Shown: positions 8,294 to 18,027 of the stretch, in pieces
Numbering within the stretch: position 1 is the first letter of the stretch
How the letters are laid out: every line of letters begins with the position of its first letter
DNA from: Ramlibacter sp.
GTDB taxonomy: Bacteria; Pseudomonadota; Gammaproteobacteria; Burkholderiales; Burkholderiaceae_C
Direction: 5' to 3'
Assembly (NCBI GenBank): GCA_029237735.1
Contig: JAQZBU010000004.1
Coordinates: forward strand, 1 to 64,000
Length of the DNA stretch: 64,000 nt
Made by a program: the position numbers and the translations under genes
The notes under the pieces: generated by a model
Told to the model about the DNA's origin: nothing
The model's database searches: none
Seen by the model: the letters and a program-made list of their open reading frames with translations, nothing else

Positions 8294-9121
8294 TTAGTCG
8301 ACGAAGAAGTCGGGGATGAAGTTCTTGGTGCCGGGCTTCACGGCGTATTTGTCCAGGTCGGTTACGCCATGGGCGGCGAGGAGCTCGTCGTCGATGAAGA
8401 AGTTGCCGCTGTTGCCGGCGGGGCTGGTCAAAATGAACCAGGCGGCATCTGAAAGGATGTCGGGCTTGCGACACATGTTGGTGTCCACCCCCGGGATCAT
8501 CTGAAGCGCCGCCGTGGCGATCGCCGTGCGCGGCCACAGGCTGTTGACGGCGATGCCGTATTTCTTGAACTCGCCCGAGTGGCCCAGCGTGCACATGCTC
8601 ATGCCGTACTTCGCCATGGTGTAAGCCGTGTGGTGTTCGAACCAGTGCTGCTTCATCGACAGCGGGGGCGACATGTTCAACACGTGCGGGTTGCGCCCCG
8701 CAGCCGCAGATTTTTTCAGCTCGGGCAGGCACGCCTGCGTGCACAAATAGGTGCCGCGCGCGTTGATGCCGTTCATCAGGTCGTAGCGCTTCATCGGCGT
8801 GTGCTCGGTGTCGGTGAGGCTGATCGCGCTGGCGTTGTTGACCAGGATGTCGATGCCGCCGAAGGCTTCGACGGCCTTCGCCACCGCCGCGAGCACGCCC
8901 TCCTCGTCGCGAATATCCACTTGCAGCGGCAAGGCCTTGCCGCCCGCGGCCTCGATCTCCTGGGCCGCGCTGTAGATCGTGCCGGGGAGCTTGGGGTTGG
9001 GGTCGGTCGTCTTGGCCGCGATGATCACGTTGGCGCCGTCGGCCGCGGCGCGCTTGCCGATGGCCAGGCCGATGCCGCGCGAGGCGCCGCTAATAAAGAG
9101 GGTCTTTCCTTTGAGGTTCAT
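8294..9121 (-). CDS. SDR-family oxidoreductase, HSDL2-like
   Basis: A classical short-chain dehydrogenase of 275 residues: nucleotide motif SGASRGIGLA near the N-terminus, NNAS near residue 95, and active-site Tyr-Lys in YTMAK. The segment LNMSPPLSMKQHWFEHHTAYTMAK and the end TKNFIPDFFVD resemble the hydroxysteroid-dehydrogenase-like protein 2 group, whose natural substrates are probably long-chain or fatty-acyl compounds. ATG at 9121 has AAGGA six bases upstream. The in-frame ATG at 9127 directly abuts that site, so 9121 is preferred. The patatin gene ends 9 bases upstream, so the two may be co-transcribed. Confidence 0.87.
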   Translation of the reverse strand: MNLKGKTLFISGASRGIGLAIGKRAAADGANVIIAAKTTDPNPKLPGTIYSAAQEIEAAGGKALPLQVDIRDEEGVLAAVAKAVEAFGGIDILVNNASAISLTDTEHTPMKRYDLMNGINARGTYLCTQACLPELKKSAAAGRNPHVLNMSPPLSMKQHWFEHHTAYTMAKYGMSMCTLGHSGEFKKYGIAVNSLWPRTAIATAALQMIPGVDTNMCRKPDILSDAAWFILTSPAGNSGNFFIDDELLAAHGVTDLDKYAVKPGTKNFIPDFFVD

Positions 9122-9130
9122 GTGCATTCC

Positions 9131-11017
9131 TTATGCAGTGGCGGGCGTCCCGCCGAGGACCGCGCCAGGCTTCGGTGCGGTGAGCACACCAAGCTTATCC
9201 CCATCCAGCTGGCCGCGCGCGTAGTCGTAGCCCGCCTTGACAATGCGGTCGAACTTGCTCCAGTCCAGCATGCCGAAGCCGTGCACGGCCGGCGAGAAGT
9301 ACAGGTCCACCAACCGCCGGGATTCCGCCTGGCGGGCATAGCTGTTCATGATGCTGGCGTTCAACAGCAGGGGGATGAGGCCAGGCAGGCGGTGGCGCTT
9401 GCCGCGAAGCTTGTCTACCGCGAGTTGCCAGCCCCCGGGCAGCTCGTCCATGCTGTACTTGCGCCCGGCGTCACGCAGCAGGTTCACGCCGATGATGCGA
9501 GCAGCGCCCATCCGGGCCATGACGTCCGTCGGGAAATTGTTGAAGGTGCCTCCATCGATGTGGAGCTCGCCGTCGAGCATCACCGGCGGCAGCGCGCCGG
9601 GGATCGCCACCGATGCACGGATGCTCTTGGCCAGGGGGCCGCGCGTGAGCACCGCCTCCCGGGCCGCCGAATAGTTGCTGCTGACGCAGAAGTAGCCCTT
9701 CCAGAGATCCTCGATAGCACAGCCCTCGCCCATGATGGAATGCACGCCCTCATCGATCGCACGGCGCAGGCGCTTGCCGCCGATCAGCGACACCACGGGA
9801 AGCATGTTGTAGTCCCCCGTGGGGTTCGCGCGGAACACCGCGCGGGCTCGCTCGATGGCCTCGTCGATGGGCACGTCCATGGCGCCGAAGGCAGCCATCG
9901 CCGAGCCGATGCTGGTGCCTCCGGCCAGGTCGTAGCCAACGCCCGCCTCGTCCAGCGCCTTCATCACGCCCAGGTGGGCGAACCCGCGCGCGCCACCGCC
10001 GGACAGCACCAGGCCAGTGGACGTGCCGGCCACGACTCGTGCCAGCCGCGCCCAGTCCCGCGGCTGATCCCTGCGCAGGTGAAAATGGTCGGCCGCCTTG
10101 CGAGGCGCGAGCCAGCGCGAGGTACCGCTGGGCGCCCGCGTGCCGGGCGGGTGAAACAGCACCAGGGCGGACGCCGGCTGATGGTCGAGCGATACGTTGG
10201 ACAGGCACTCGGTTTCGATCGCGCCCGGCGCCGGGTCGCGCGTCGCGTCCGCCAGCAGCAGCACCTTGTCGCAATGCCGGAGGCAGCGCCGAGTCCACTC
10301 GGTCGGGCCGTCATCAGCGACGAACAGGACATACTTGTTGTCGATCTCCACCTGTTCCAGCTTCTGTACCAGACGCGCCGAGCCGTCGATATCGTCGCGC
10401 GGAGTTTGTGACGCCCCCGGCTCGCCCAGCCACTGGTCCACCTGCTGCGAGGTGACGATTTGCGCTGTGCCGGTGTCGGCAAGGCAATGCGCCAGGCGGT
10501 CGGCGGCGTCGCGCACGTCGATGCCCTGCGTCGCCGCAATGAGACCGAGTGTCACGGGCTTGGTGCCGCCCTTCTGGACCCCGCCGCGCTTCATGCGATC
10601 GATCACCAGCCGCGTGAGGTTCAGCGAGACCAGCGGATAAGCAATCAGGAGTTCCCTGAAGACATCGCTGCTCACGCGCGCAAGCAGCGTCTCGCGCACG
10701 GCCACGATCGTGGCGATGCGAGGCTCGCCGGTGAAGAACGCCAGTTCGCCTACGGTCTCGCCCTTTGCTATTTCGCCCAGTACGGCGCGCTCGCCCTCTT
10801 CGCTCGATCGAACGGCCCGCAAGCGCCCGCTGATCACGAAATACAGGCTGTCGTCCCGCTCGCCTTGCCGGAAGAGAACTTGCCCGCCCGACAGCTCGAT
10901 CCATTCGAAACGCGGCAGGACTCGCTCGAGCATCTCCTGGTTGAAATCGCCGAAGATTTTTCGGAGGCCTTCCACCAGCAGTTCGCGGTGGGAAACCAAC
11001 ATCTCGTGCTGCGGCAT
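9131..11017 (-). CDS. Patatin-like phospholipase with N-terminal cyclic-nucleotide-binding domain (NTE type)
   Basis: A 628-residue protein. Residues about 15-135 are a cNMP-binding (CAP effector) domain (FRQGERDDSLYFVISGRLRA, then GETVGELAFFTGEPR). A linker region of about 200 residues follows. The patatin domain has the oxyanion loop SGGGARGFAHLG, the nucleophile elbow GTSIGS and the Asp of the dyad in DGG (HIDGGTFNNFP). This is the neuropathy-target-esterase architecture, a membrane-associated lysophospholipase. The start at 11017 follows GAGGAGCAAGGCA. The longer in-frame start at 11095 has no visible site. It lies upstream of and on the same strand as the SDR at 8294. Confidence 0.9.
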   Translation of the reverse strand: MPQHEMLVSHRELLVEGLRKIFGDFNQEMLERVLPRFEWIELSGGQVLFRQGERDDSLYFVISGRLRAVRSSEEGERAVLGEIAKGETVGELAFFTGEPRIATIVAVRETLLARVSSDVFRELLIAYPLVSLNLTRLVIDRMKRGGVQKGGTKPVTLGLIAATQGIDVRDAADRLAHCLADTGTAQIVTSQQVDQWLGEPGASQTPRDDIDGSARLVQKLEQVEIDNKYVLFVADDGPTEWTRRCLRHCDKVLLLADATRDPAPGAIETECLSNVSLDHQPASALVLFHPPGTRAPSGTSRWLAPRKAADHFHLRRDQPRDWARLARVVAGTSTGLVLSGGGARGFAHLGVMKALDEAGVGYDLAGGTSIGSAMAAFGAMDVPIDEAIERARAVFRANPTGDYNMLPVVSLIGGKRLRRAIDEGVHSIMGEGCAIEDLWKGYFCVSSNYSAAREAVLTRGPLAKSIRASVAIPGALPPVMLDGELHIDGGTFNNFPTDVMARMGAARIIGVNLLRDAGRKYSMDELPGGWQLAVDKLRGKRHRLPGLIPLLLNASIMNSYARQAESRRLVDLYFSPAVHGFGMLDWSKFDRIVKAGYDYARGQLDGDKLGVLTAPKPGAVLGGTPATA

Positions 11018-11137
11018 TGCCTTGCTCCTCGTTGTTATTGGTACTGCGGGAACTGCTTCGTACCCTTCGGAAGAGCGGTATTGTGCGGTAGCCACCGCAC
11101 ATCGTGCCTACAGCACTTGAGCGATTGACAAGTCGCC

Positions 11138-11902
11138 TCAGATCCTCGAGAAATCCGGCAGGCGCTTCTCCATGAACGCGCCGAAGGCCTCACGGGCCGC
11201 GGGCTCGCCCAGCATGCGCGAGAAGGTCTGGCCTTCATCGGCCATCTGCTGCAGCACAAGCTGTTGCTGGCCCTTCTTCATGAGGCGCTTGGTTTCGATG
11301 AGAGCGCTCACGGGTTTGGCGGCGAGCTTGCGCGCGGCCGCCTGCGCGACACCATTGGCTTCGGTCGGCGGCACCACGCGGTTCACGAGACCCACTTCCA
11401 GCGCGGCCTCGGCCATGAAGGGTTCGCCGAGCAGCAGCGCCTCGGCCGCCCGGTGGTAGCCGAACATCTGCGGCACCAGCAGGCTCGACGCCGCCTCGGG
11501 ACAGAGCCCGAGGTTGACGAAGGGCATGGAGAAGGCGGCGTTGTCGCCGGCGTACACCAGGTCGCAATGGAACAGCATCGTGGTGCCCACGCCCACCGCC
11601 GGCCCGCACACGGCCGCAATCAGCGGCTTGGGAAAGCCGGCGATGCCGCGCAGGAAGCGGAACACCGGCGAGTCGGCGCCCGCCGGTGGCTGGTTCAGGA
11701 AATCGCCGATGTCGTTGCCGGCGCTGAACACCGTCTCATGGCCCTGCAGCACCACGACGCGGATGGCCGGGTCGCTGCCGGCCTGCGCCAGTGCATCGGC
11801 CATCGCGCCGTACATGGCCGCGGTGATCGAGTTCTTGCGCTCCAGCCGGTTGAAGGTGATGGTCATCACGCCGTTCTCGGCGTGGGTGAGGATGTCGCTC
11901 AT
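11138..11902 (-). CDS. Enoyl-CoA hydratase/isomerase family protein
   Basis: A 254-residue crotonase-fold protein. It shows the oxyanion-hole segment FSAGNDIGDFL near residue 60 and the second CoA/oxyanion segment KPLIAAVCGPAVGVGTTMLFHCD. At the position of the second glutamate of true hydratases the sequence reads FVNLGLCPEAASSLLVP. That region retains the glutamate of PEA, which is more like delta3,delta2-enoyl-CoA isomerases, so both activities are possible. It is the last gene of the acyl-CoA operon, and its ATG overlaps the stop of the upstream isomerase by four bases (ATGA). Confidence 0.85.
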   Translation of the reverse strand: MSDILTHAENGVMTITFNRLERKNSITAAMYGAMADALAQAGSDPAIRVVVLQGHETVFSAGNDIGDFLNQPPAGADSPVFRFLRGIAGFPKPLIAAVCGPAVGVGTTMLFHCDLVYAGDNAAFSMPFVNLGLCPEAASSLLVPQMFGYHRAAEALLLGEPFMAEAALEVGLVNRVVPPTEANGVAQAAARKLAAKPVSALIETKRLMKKGQQQLVLQQMADEGQTFSRMLGEPAAREAFGAFMEKRLPDFSRI

Positions 11903-12498
11903 GATTGGGCTTCCAGTGCTTGCTTGACGAAATCGAGACGGTCCTGGCCCCAGTACAACTGGTCGCCAACGAAGAATGCGGGGGCGCCAAACACGCCGCG
12001 CTCCACCGCGGTGGCAGTGAGCGACTTCAGGCGATCCTTTACCTCGGGGTCGGATGCGAGCGCCAGCAGCGCGCCTGCGTCGAAGCCCGCCTGCTCCAGC
12101 ACGCTAGCGACCACCTGCGGATCGTTCATGTCCTTACCATCGACCCAGATCGCGCGATAGACCGCGTCCACGTACGGCACCAGCTTGTCCGGGTCACGCA
12201 ATTGCAGCCCCGCAGCTACGCGCATCAGCATCAGCGTGTTGATCGGGAAGTGCGGGTTGTGGCGGAAGGGCACGCCGTAGCGCTTGGCGAAACGCGCCAG
12301 GTCGTCCTTCATGTACGCGGACTTGGCCGGGATGTTCATGGGTGACTGGTTGCCCGTCGCCTGGAACACGCCGCCCAGCAGCATCGGCCGGTAATCCAGA
12401 TTGCCTCCGGCGCTCTCGCACAGGGCAGGCATCTGCGTCCAGGCAAGATAAGCCGCCGGACTGCCGACGTCGAAATAGAACTCCACATTTCGGTGCAT
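11899..12498 (-). CDS. 2-hydroxychromene-2-carboxylate isomerase family protein (DsbA/GST-kappa fold)
   Basis: A 199-residue thioredoxin-fold protein beginning VEFYFDVGSPAAYLAW, where the serine of GSP is the family's glutathione-activating residue. It ends with the conserved GVFGAPAFFVGDQLYWGQDRL. Members isomerise 2-hydroxychromene-2-carboxylate in naphthalene pathways, but many lie in acyl-CoA operons with unknown substrates, as here. The start at 12498 is chosen because its A overlaps the stop of the upstream SDR (TGATG) and GGAGAGG lies upstream. A six-residue longer start is possible. ATGA overlap with the hydratase downstream indicates translational coupling. Confidence 0.87.
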   Translation of the reverse strand: MHRNVEFYFDVGSPAAYLAWTQMPALCESAGGNLDYRPMLLGGVFQATGNQSPMNIPAKSAYMKDDLARFAKRYGVPFRHNPHFPINTLMLMRVAAGLQLRDPDKLVPYVDAVYRAIWVDGKDMNDPQVVASVLEQAGFDAGALLALASDPEVKDRLKSLTATAVERGVFGAPAFFVGDQLYWGQDRLDFVKQALEAQS

Positions 12499-13238
12499 CA
12501 GAACCTCTCCATCCAAGGGCGCAGATCCAGCTCGTGCGTCCAGGCGTCGCGCGGCTGGGTGTGCAGCATCCAGTAACTTTCGGCGATGTGGTCGGGGTTG
12601 AGTATGCCGTCCTGCTCCTTCAGCGCATAGCGCTGCGGGAAGTTGTCGCGGATGAACTCGGTGTCGATGGCGCCGTCGATGATGGTGTGGGCCACGTGGA
12701 TGCCGCGCGGGCCCAGTTCGCGCGCCATGCTCTGTGCCAGCGCCCGCAGCGCGTGCTTGGCGCCTGCGAAGGCGGCGAAGTTTGCCGAGCCGCGCAGCGA
12801 CGCGGTGGCCCCGGTGAAAATGATCGTGCCTTTGTGGCCTTCGCCCTCACGCGCCACCATGCGCTTCGCAACTTCGCGGCCGTTGAGGAAGCCGCCCAGG
12901 CAGGCCATCTCCCAGATCTTGAAGTACTTGCGCGCGGTTTCATCCAGGATGCTGCTGGGCACGTTCGCGCCGATGTTGAACACCAGCACCTCGATGGGGC
13001 CGATGGTGGATTCGATCTGCTCGACCAGCGCCACTACTTCGTCTTCCTTGCGCGCGTCGGACGCGAAGCCGTGCGCGCGCCCGCCTTCCGCGTGGATAGC
13101 GTCCAGGAGCGGCTGCAGCTTGTCCAGGCTGCGACGGGTCGCGCAGACGGTGTAGCCGCCGCGCGCAAAACGACGGGCGATCGCGCCGCCGGTAGCGTCA
13201 CCGGCGCCGACGATGAGGGCGACTTTTTCCATCGTCAT
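12498..13238 (-). CDS. SDR-family protein lacking the catalytic tyrosine (FxxxK)
   Basis: A 246-residue Rossmann-fold protein with an N-terminal nucleotide motif (IVGAGDATGGAIARRFA) and the NAG-like segment FNIGANV. At the active site the usual YxxxK is replaced by phenylalanine (FAAFAGAKHALRAL), and both nearby aromatic residues are Phe. The catalytic serine region reads FTGATASLRG. Without Tyr the usual proton relay is missing, so it may be non-catalytic or use another mechanism. The start ATG overlaps the thioesterase stop (ATGA). It sits mid-operon between thioesterase and isomerase genes. Confidence 0.85.
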   Translation of the reverse strand: MTMEKVALIVGAGDATGGAIARRFARGGYTVCATRRSLDKLQPLLDAIHAEGGRAHGFASDARKEDEVVALVEQIESTIGPIEVLVFNIGANVPSSILDETARKYFKIWEMACLGGFLNGREVAKRMVAREGEGHKGTIIFTGATASLRGSANFAAFAGAKHALRALAQSMARELGPRGIHVAHTIIDGAIDTEFIRDNFPQRYALKEQDGILNPDHIAESYWMLHTQPRDAWTHELDLRPWMERF

Positions 13239-14038
13239 TCCTTGTAGTAAACGATCTGGTGCGATGTCACCAGCAATTCACCGGCCTCGTTCCACAACTG
13301 TACCGTCTGGTCGAAGTAGCCGTCGCGAAACGCCTGCGCCTGAGCCTGCCCCAGCAAGTAGCCGGTGCCGGTGGCCTGCAACTGCGCCTGGCTGCAGTGG
13401 AAGTACACCGTCATCGACACCGTGCCGAGCGGCGTCAGTTTGGCACGGCGCCGCCAGATGCGGGGAAAGAAGACGTCGGCGATTGCCGCGAGCGACGCAA
13501 AGTCCAGCGGCCGGGGCGGCTTGTCGCGTACCCAGAGCCGGGTGCGGCTGTCCTGCTCATCGGCGCCGTTCCACGCCGGCGGGAAGCCGCCTTCGATGAA
13601 GCGCATCTCGTAACGGTTGAGCCACTCGACGCGGCCGGCGTGGCCCGGCGGCGCCACGTCTTGCGGTCGCGGCGCATCGGGCATGGGGGATTCGGTGGCG
13701 CTCCATGTCTCGCGTCGCAAGGCCGTGACCGCGGTTGCGGTGGCAACGGCCTGGTCGCCCTGCCGGAATTCGACGACCCAGTGCTGCGTGGAGCGGTTGG
13801 TGCGAGCCGGCCGCGCCAGCGCGAGGAAAGATCCGTCGCTCAAAGCCGCGGCGAAGTTGACGGTGAATGACACCGGTTCGCCCAGTCGCTGGGGATGCTG
13901 CAACACGGCGTTGAGCGCCTGCGCGGCGGTGATGCCGCCAAAGGGCCCGATCATGTTGGCGTAGGCCGGGCTCGTGTGGCCCTGCCAGGCGCCTTCGCCT
14001 TGCGGCGCCAGCGCAATAGCGGCGTCGAACGCGTGCAT
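13235..14038 (-). CDS. TesB-like acyl-CoA thioesterase family protein (double hotdog)
   Basis: A 267-residue protein with two hotdog-like halves. The N-terminal half has YANMIGPFGGITAAQALNAVLQHP, and the second half has LTPLGTVSMTVYFHC followed by QAFRDGYFDQTVQLWNEAGELLVTSHQ. This is the thioesterase (4HBT_3/TesB-like) layout that hydrolyses medium or long acyl-CoA. It lies 16 bases after the thiolase gene and overlaps the SDR gene by four bases, which fits a role in releasing CoA or clearing dead-end acyl-CoAs in the operon's pathway. Confidence 0.82.
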   Translation of the reverse strand: MHAFDAAIALAPQGEGAWQGHTSPAYANMIGPFGGITAAQALNAVLQHPQRLGEPVSFTVNFAAALSDGSFLALARPARTNRSTQHWVVEFRQGDQAVATATAVTALRRETWSATESPMPDAPRPQDVAPPGHAGRVEWLNRYEMRFIEGGFPPAWNGADEQDSRTRLWVRDKPPRPLDFASLAAIADVFFPRIWRRRAKLTPLGTVSMTVYFHCSQAQLQATGTGYLLGQAQAQAFRDGYFDQTVQLWNEAGELLVTSHQIVYYKE

Positions 14039-14054
14039 GCCTGTCTCCTTGAAT

Positions 14055-15260
<1,206 letters not shown>

Positions 15261-15287
15261 GGGAGGCTCCTGGTTCGGTCTCTTACT

Positions 15288-15311
15288 CCCTCTCCCGCTT
15301 GCGGGAGAGGG
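15288..15311. repeat. Perfect 11-bp-stem hairpin, left flank of DUF559 remnant
   Basis: CCCTCTCCCGC, loop TT, then GCGGGAGAGGG. It is followed by TTGGGGTGAGGG, which recurs inverted with small changes beside the right hairpin. It lies 27 bases upstream of the thiolase start codon on the minus strand. Confidence 0.85.
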
Positions 15312-15503
15312 TTGGGGTGAGGGTCTCTGCGACCTGATAAATCTTCTCGAGAACGGCCCGCGTCTGAGTCAGCACTTCGTTGTCCCCAACGGGGTGTTGA
15401 CGCCGGATTTTCAGGCCCAGCATCTGTCGTGCTCGAAGCTTTGACCACAACAAAGCTTCAGCGTCTGTTTGGGTGTGTCGCAGCGCCCGCGCCCTCACCC
15501 TAG

Positions 15504-15527
15504 CCCTCTCCCGCGAGCGGGAGAGGG
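15504..15527. repeat. Perfect 11-bp-stem hairpin, right flank of DUF559 remnant
   Basis: CCCTCTCCCGC, loop GA, then GCGGGAGAGGG. It is an inverted partner of the hairpin at 15288-15311, with the adjacent CCCTCACCCTAG matching the left side in reverse. The pair bounds a mobile or miniature element. Confidence 0.85.
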
Positions 15528-15560
15528 GATCAGAGTCCTCGGCGTTCCTCGTTCCCACTT

Positions 15561-17960
15561 TCAGTTCCGTAGTGGTTTCCCGGTCGACAGCATCGCCATG
15601 ATCCGCTCCTGGGTCTTCTCATGCGTCAGCAGCGAGCAAAACGCCTGGCGCTCCAGCGCCATCAGGTACTCCTCGCTCACCATCGTGCCGGCATCCACAT
15701 CGCCGCCCGTGACCACGCCCGCGATCTTCGAGGCGATGTGGAAGTCATGCTGGCTGATGAAGCCGCCGTCGCGCATGTTCACCAGTTGGCCCTGGATCGT
15801 GGCCTTGCCGTTGCGGCCCGCAACCGGGAACAGCCGCTTGTGCGGCGGCCGGTAACCGGCGGCGAACATCGCCTTGGCTTCGTTGATAGCGACGAACAGC
15901 AGTTCATCCTTGTTCGGCACGATGGTGTCGCTATCGAGCAGGTAGCCGAGCTGGCGCGATTCGATCGCGCTGGTGCCGACCTTCGCCATGGCCGCGGCTG
16001 TGAAACCCTCGGTCAGGAATGGCAGCAAATCCTTGTGCACCGATTTCGCCTGGTTCTCCGCGGCGCGGCGCGCGATGTAGGTCAGGCCGCCCGCGCCGGG
16101 CACCAGGCCCACGGCGACTTCTACCAGGCCAATGTAGCTTTCCATTGCAGCGACGCGCTTGGCTGAGTGCACCGCCACCTCGCAGCCTCCGCCCAGCGCC
16201 ATGCCGCGGATAGCGGAAACCACGGGCACGTTGGCGTAACGCAACTTCAGCATCGTCTGCTGCATGAAATGCTCGGCGTCGTTGAGCGTATCGATGCCGG
16301 CGGCAACATAGCCGGTGAGCATGCCCTGCAGGTCCGCCCCGACGCTGAACGGATCGTCGCCGGACCAGATCACGACGCCCTGGTAATCTTTCTCGGCCAT
16401 GTCCACGGCCCTCTGCAGGCCCTCGCAGACTTCCATGCCAATCGCGTGCATCTTGGTCTTGATGCTGACGATGATGACTTCGTCATCGAGCGTCCACAGC
16501 CGGATCGCGCCGTCTTCGTGCAGCGTCTTGCCGGCAGTCTCGAACGCGGGCGCATTGCTGCCCAGAACGCTTTCGGGGAAATGCTGGCGCGAGTACACGG
16601 GCAGCACGCGGCGCGGCTCGAATTTCTTCGCCGTCGGGTTCCACGAGCCTTGCGGCGTGTGCACACCACCGGCCTCGGCCACCGGGCCTATGAGCACCCA
16701 GTCGGGCAGCGGCGCCTTCGACAGCGCCTTGCCCGCCGCGATGTCCTCCTTGATCCAGTTGGCCACCTGCAGCCAGCCGGCCTCCTGCCACAGCTCGAAG
16801 GGCCCCTGCTTCATGCCGAAGCCCCAGCGCATCGCGAAGTCCACATCGCGCGCGGTCTCGGCGATCGACGCCAGGTGAACCGCCGCGTAGTGGAAGCTGT
16901 TGCGAATGATCGCCCAGAGAAACTGGCCTTGTGGGCCCTCACTCTCGCGCAACAGCTTCAGCCGCTGCGCTGCAGGCTTCTTGAGCATGCGGGCATAAAC
17001 TTCATCGGACTTCTCGCCGCCGGCGACATATTCCTTCGACGCCAGGTCGAAGCGCAGCACGTCGCGGCCGGCCTTCTTGTAGAAGCCCGCCTTGGTCTTC
17101 TGGCCCAGGTTTCCCATCTCGAGCAATGTCTTCAGGACCTCGGGCGTTCCGAAACTTTCGTAGAACGGGTCGGTCTCCACGCTCAGGTTGTCCTGTAGCG
17201 TCTTGATCACGTGGGCCATCGTGTCCAGCCCCACGACGTCGGCGGTGCGGAACGTGCCCGAGCTCGCGCGGCCCATCTTCTTGCCGGTCAGGTCATCGAC
17301 CACGTCGTACGTCAGGCCGAACTTCTCTACCTCCTTCATCGTGGCCAGCATGCCGGCGATGCCGATGCGATTGGCGATGAAGTTCGGCGAATCCTTGGCC
17401 CGCACCACGCCCTTGCCGAGGCCGCTGGTGACGAAGGTCTCGAGGTCGTCCAGGATGTGCGCGTCGGTGGTGGGCGTGTTGATCAGCTCCACCAGGTACA
17501 TGTAGCGCGGCGGGTTGAAGAAGTGGATGCCGCAAAAGCGCGGCTTGATTTCTTCCGGCAGCGCTTCGGAGAGCTTGGTGATCGACAGGCCCGAGGTGTT
17601 GGACGCGACGATCGCATGGGGCGCGACGAAGGGCGCGATCTTCCTGTACAGGTCGAGCTTCCAGTCCATGCGCTCGGCGATGGCCTCGATGATGAGGTCG
17701 CAGTCGCGCAGCTGCTCCATGTGCTCTTCGTAGTTCGCCTGGCCGATCAGCGATGCGTCATCCGCCACGCCCAGCGGCGAAGGCTTCTGCTTCTTCAGGG
17801 CTTCGACGGCTTTGGTCACGATGCCGTTCTTCGGGCCTTCCTTTGCCGGCAGGTCGAACAGCACGACCGGCACTTTCACGTTGACGAGGTGCGCCGCGAT
17901 CTGCGCGCCCATCACGCCCGCGCCGAGGACGGCGACTTTCTTCACCTGGAAGCGGCTCAT
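15561..17960 (-). CDS. Fused 3-hydroxyacyl-CoA dehydrogenase / enoyl-CoA hydratase (HAD-first order)
   Basis: A 799-residue bifunctional beta-oxidation enzyme. The NAD-binding motif VAVLGAGVMGAQIAAHL opens the protein, and the 3-hydroxyacyl-CoA dehydrogenase part runs to about residue 400 (HFFNPPRYMYLVE, then NFIANRIG). The crotonase part follows, with GADLQGML, ALGGGCEVAVHSAK and ESYIGLVEVAVGLVPGAGG, whose glutamate is catalytic. This domain order is opposite to E. coli FadB and like Bacillus FadN. The start at 17960 is chosen because the family begins with the Rossmann motif. The longer in-frame start at 18026 adds low-complexity residues. It lies between the acyl-CoA dehydrogenase and the thiolase, completing the spiral. 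Confidence 0.93.
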   Translation of the reverse strand: MSRFQVKKVAVLGAGVMGAQIAAHLVNVKVPVVLFDLPAKEGPKNGIVTKAVEALKKQKPSPLGVADDASLIGQANYEEHMEQLRDCDLIIEAIAERMDWKLDLYRKIAPFVAPHAIVASNTSGLSITKLSEALPEEIKPRFCGIHFFNPPRYMYLVELINTPTTDAHILDDLETFVTSGLGKGVVRAKDSPNFIANRIGIAGMLATMKEVEKFGLTYDVVDDLTGKKMGRASSGTFRTADVVGLDTMAHVIKTLQDNLSVETDPFYESFGTPEVLKTLLEMGNLGQKTKAGFYKKAGRDVLRFDLASKEYVAGGEKSDEVYARMLKKPAAQRLKLLRESEGPQGQFLWAIIRNSFHYAAVHLASIAETARDVDFAMRWGFGMKQGPFELWQEAGWLQVANWIKEDIAAGKALSKAPLPDWVLIGPVAEAGGVHTPQGSWNPTAKKFEPRRVLPVYSRQHFPESVLGSNAPAFETAGKTLHEDGAIRLWTLDDEVIIVSIKTKMHAIGMEVCEGLQRAVDMAEKDYQGVVIWSGDDPFSVGADLQGMLTGYVAAGIDTLNDAEHFMQQTMLKLRYANVPVVSAIRGMALGGGCEVAVHSAKRVAAMESYIGLVEVAVGLVPGAGGLTYIARRAAENQAKSVHKDLLPFLTEGFTAAAMAKVGTSAIESRQLGYLLDSDTIVPNKDELLFVAINEAKAMFAAGYRPPHKRLFPVAGRNGKATIQGQLVNMRDGGFISQHDFHIASKIAGVVTGGDVDAGTMVSEEYLMALERQAFCSLLTHEKTQERIMAMLSTGKPLRN

Positions 17961-18027
17961 CGGGCCCCGCCTTTCGCTGTTGGCGCCGGGTGTGGCCCCG
18001 CCGCGTTCTTCGTGGTCTTTGTACATA

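Larger units (their letters stand above)
15283..15558 (-). pseudogene. DUF559 endonuclease-like gene with internal deletion, flanked by hairpin repeats
   Basis: A 91-residue open frame. Residues about 23-58 match the N-terminus of DUF559 proteins (RHTQTDAEALLWSKLRAR, then GLKIRRQHPVG). Residues about 59-75 match their C-terminus (NEVLTQTRAVLEKIY). The catalytic middle of the roughly 120-residue family is absent, and the two ends are joined in frame. Both ends read into the repeat-encoded stretches PLSRSRERAR and TPTLSRKRERE typical of DUF559 loci. Flanking inverted hairpins at 15288-15311 and 15504-15527 share the 11-bp arm CCCTCTCCCGC. Not functional as an endonuclease. Confidence 0.8.
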
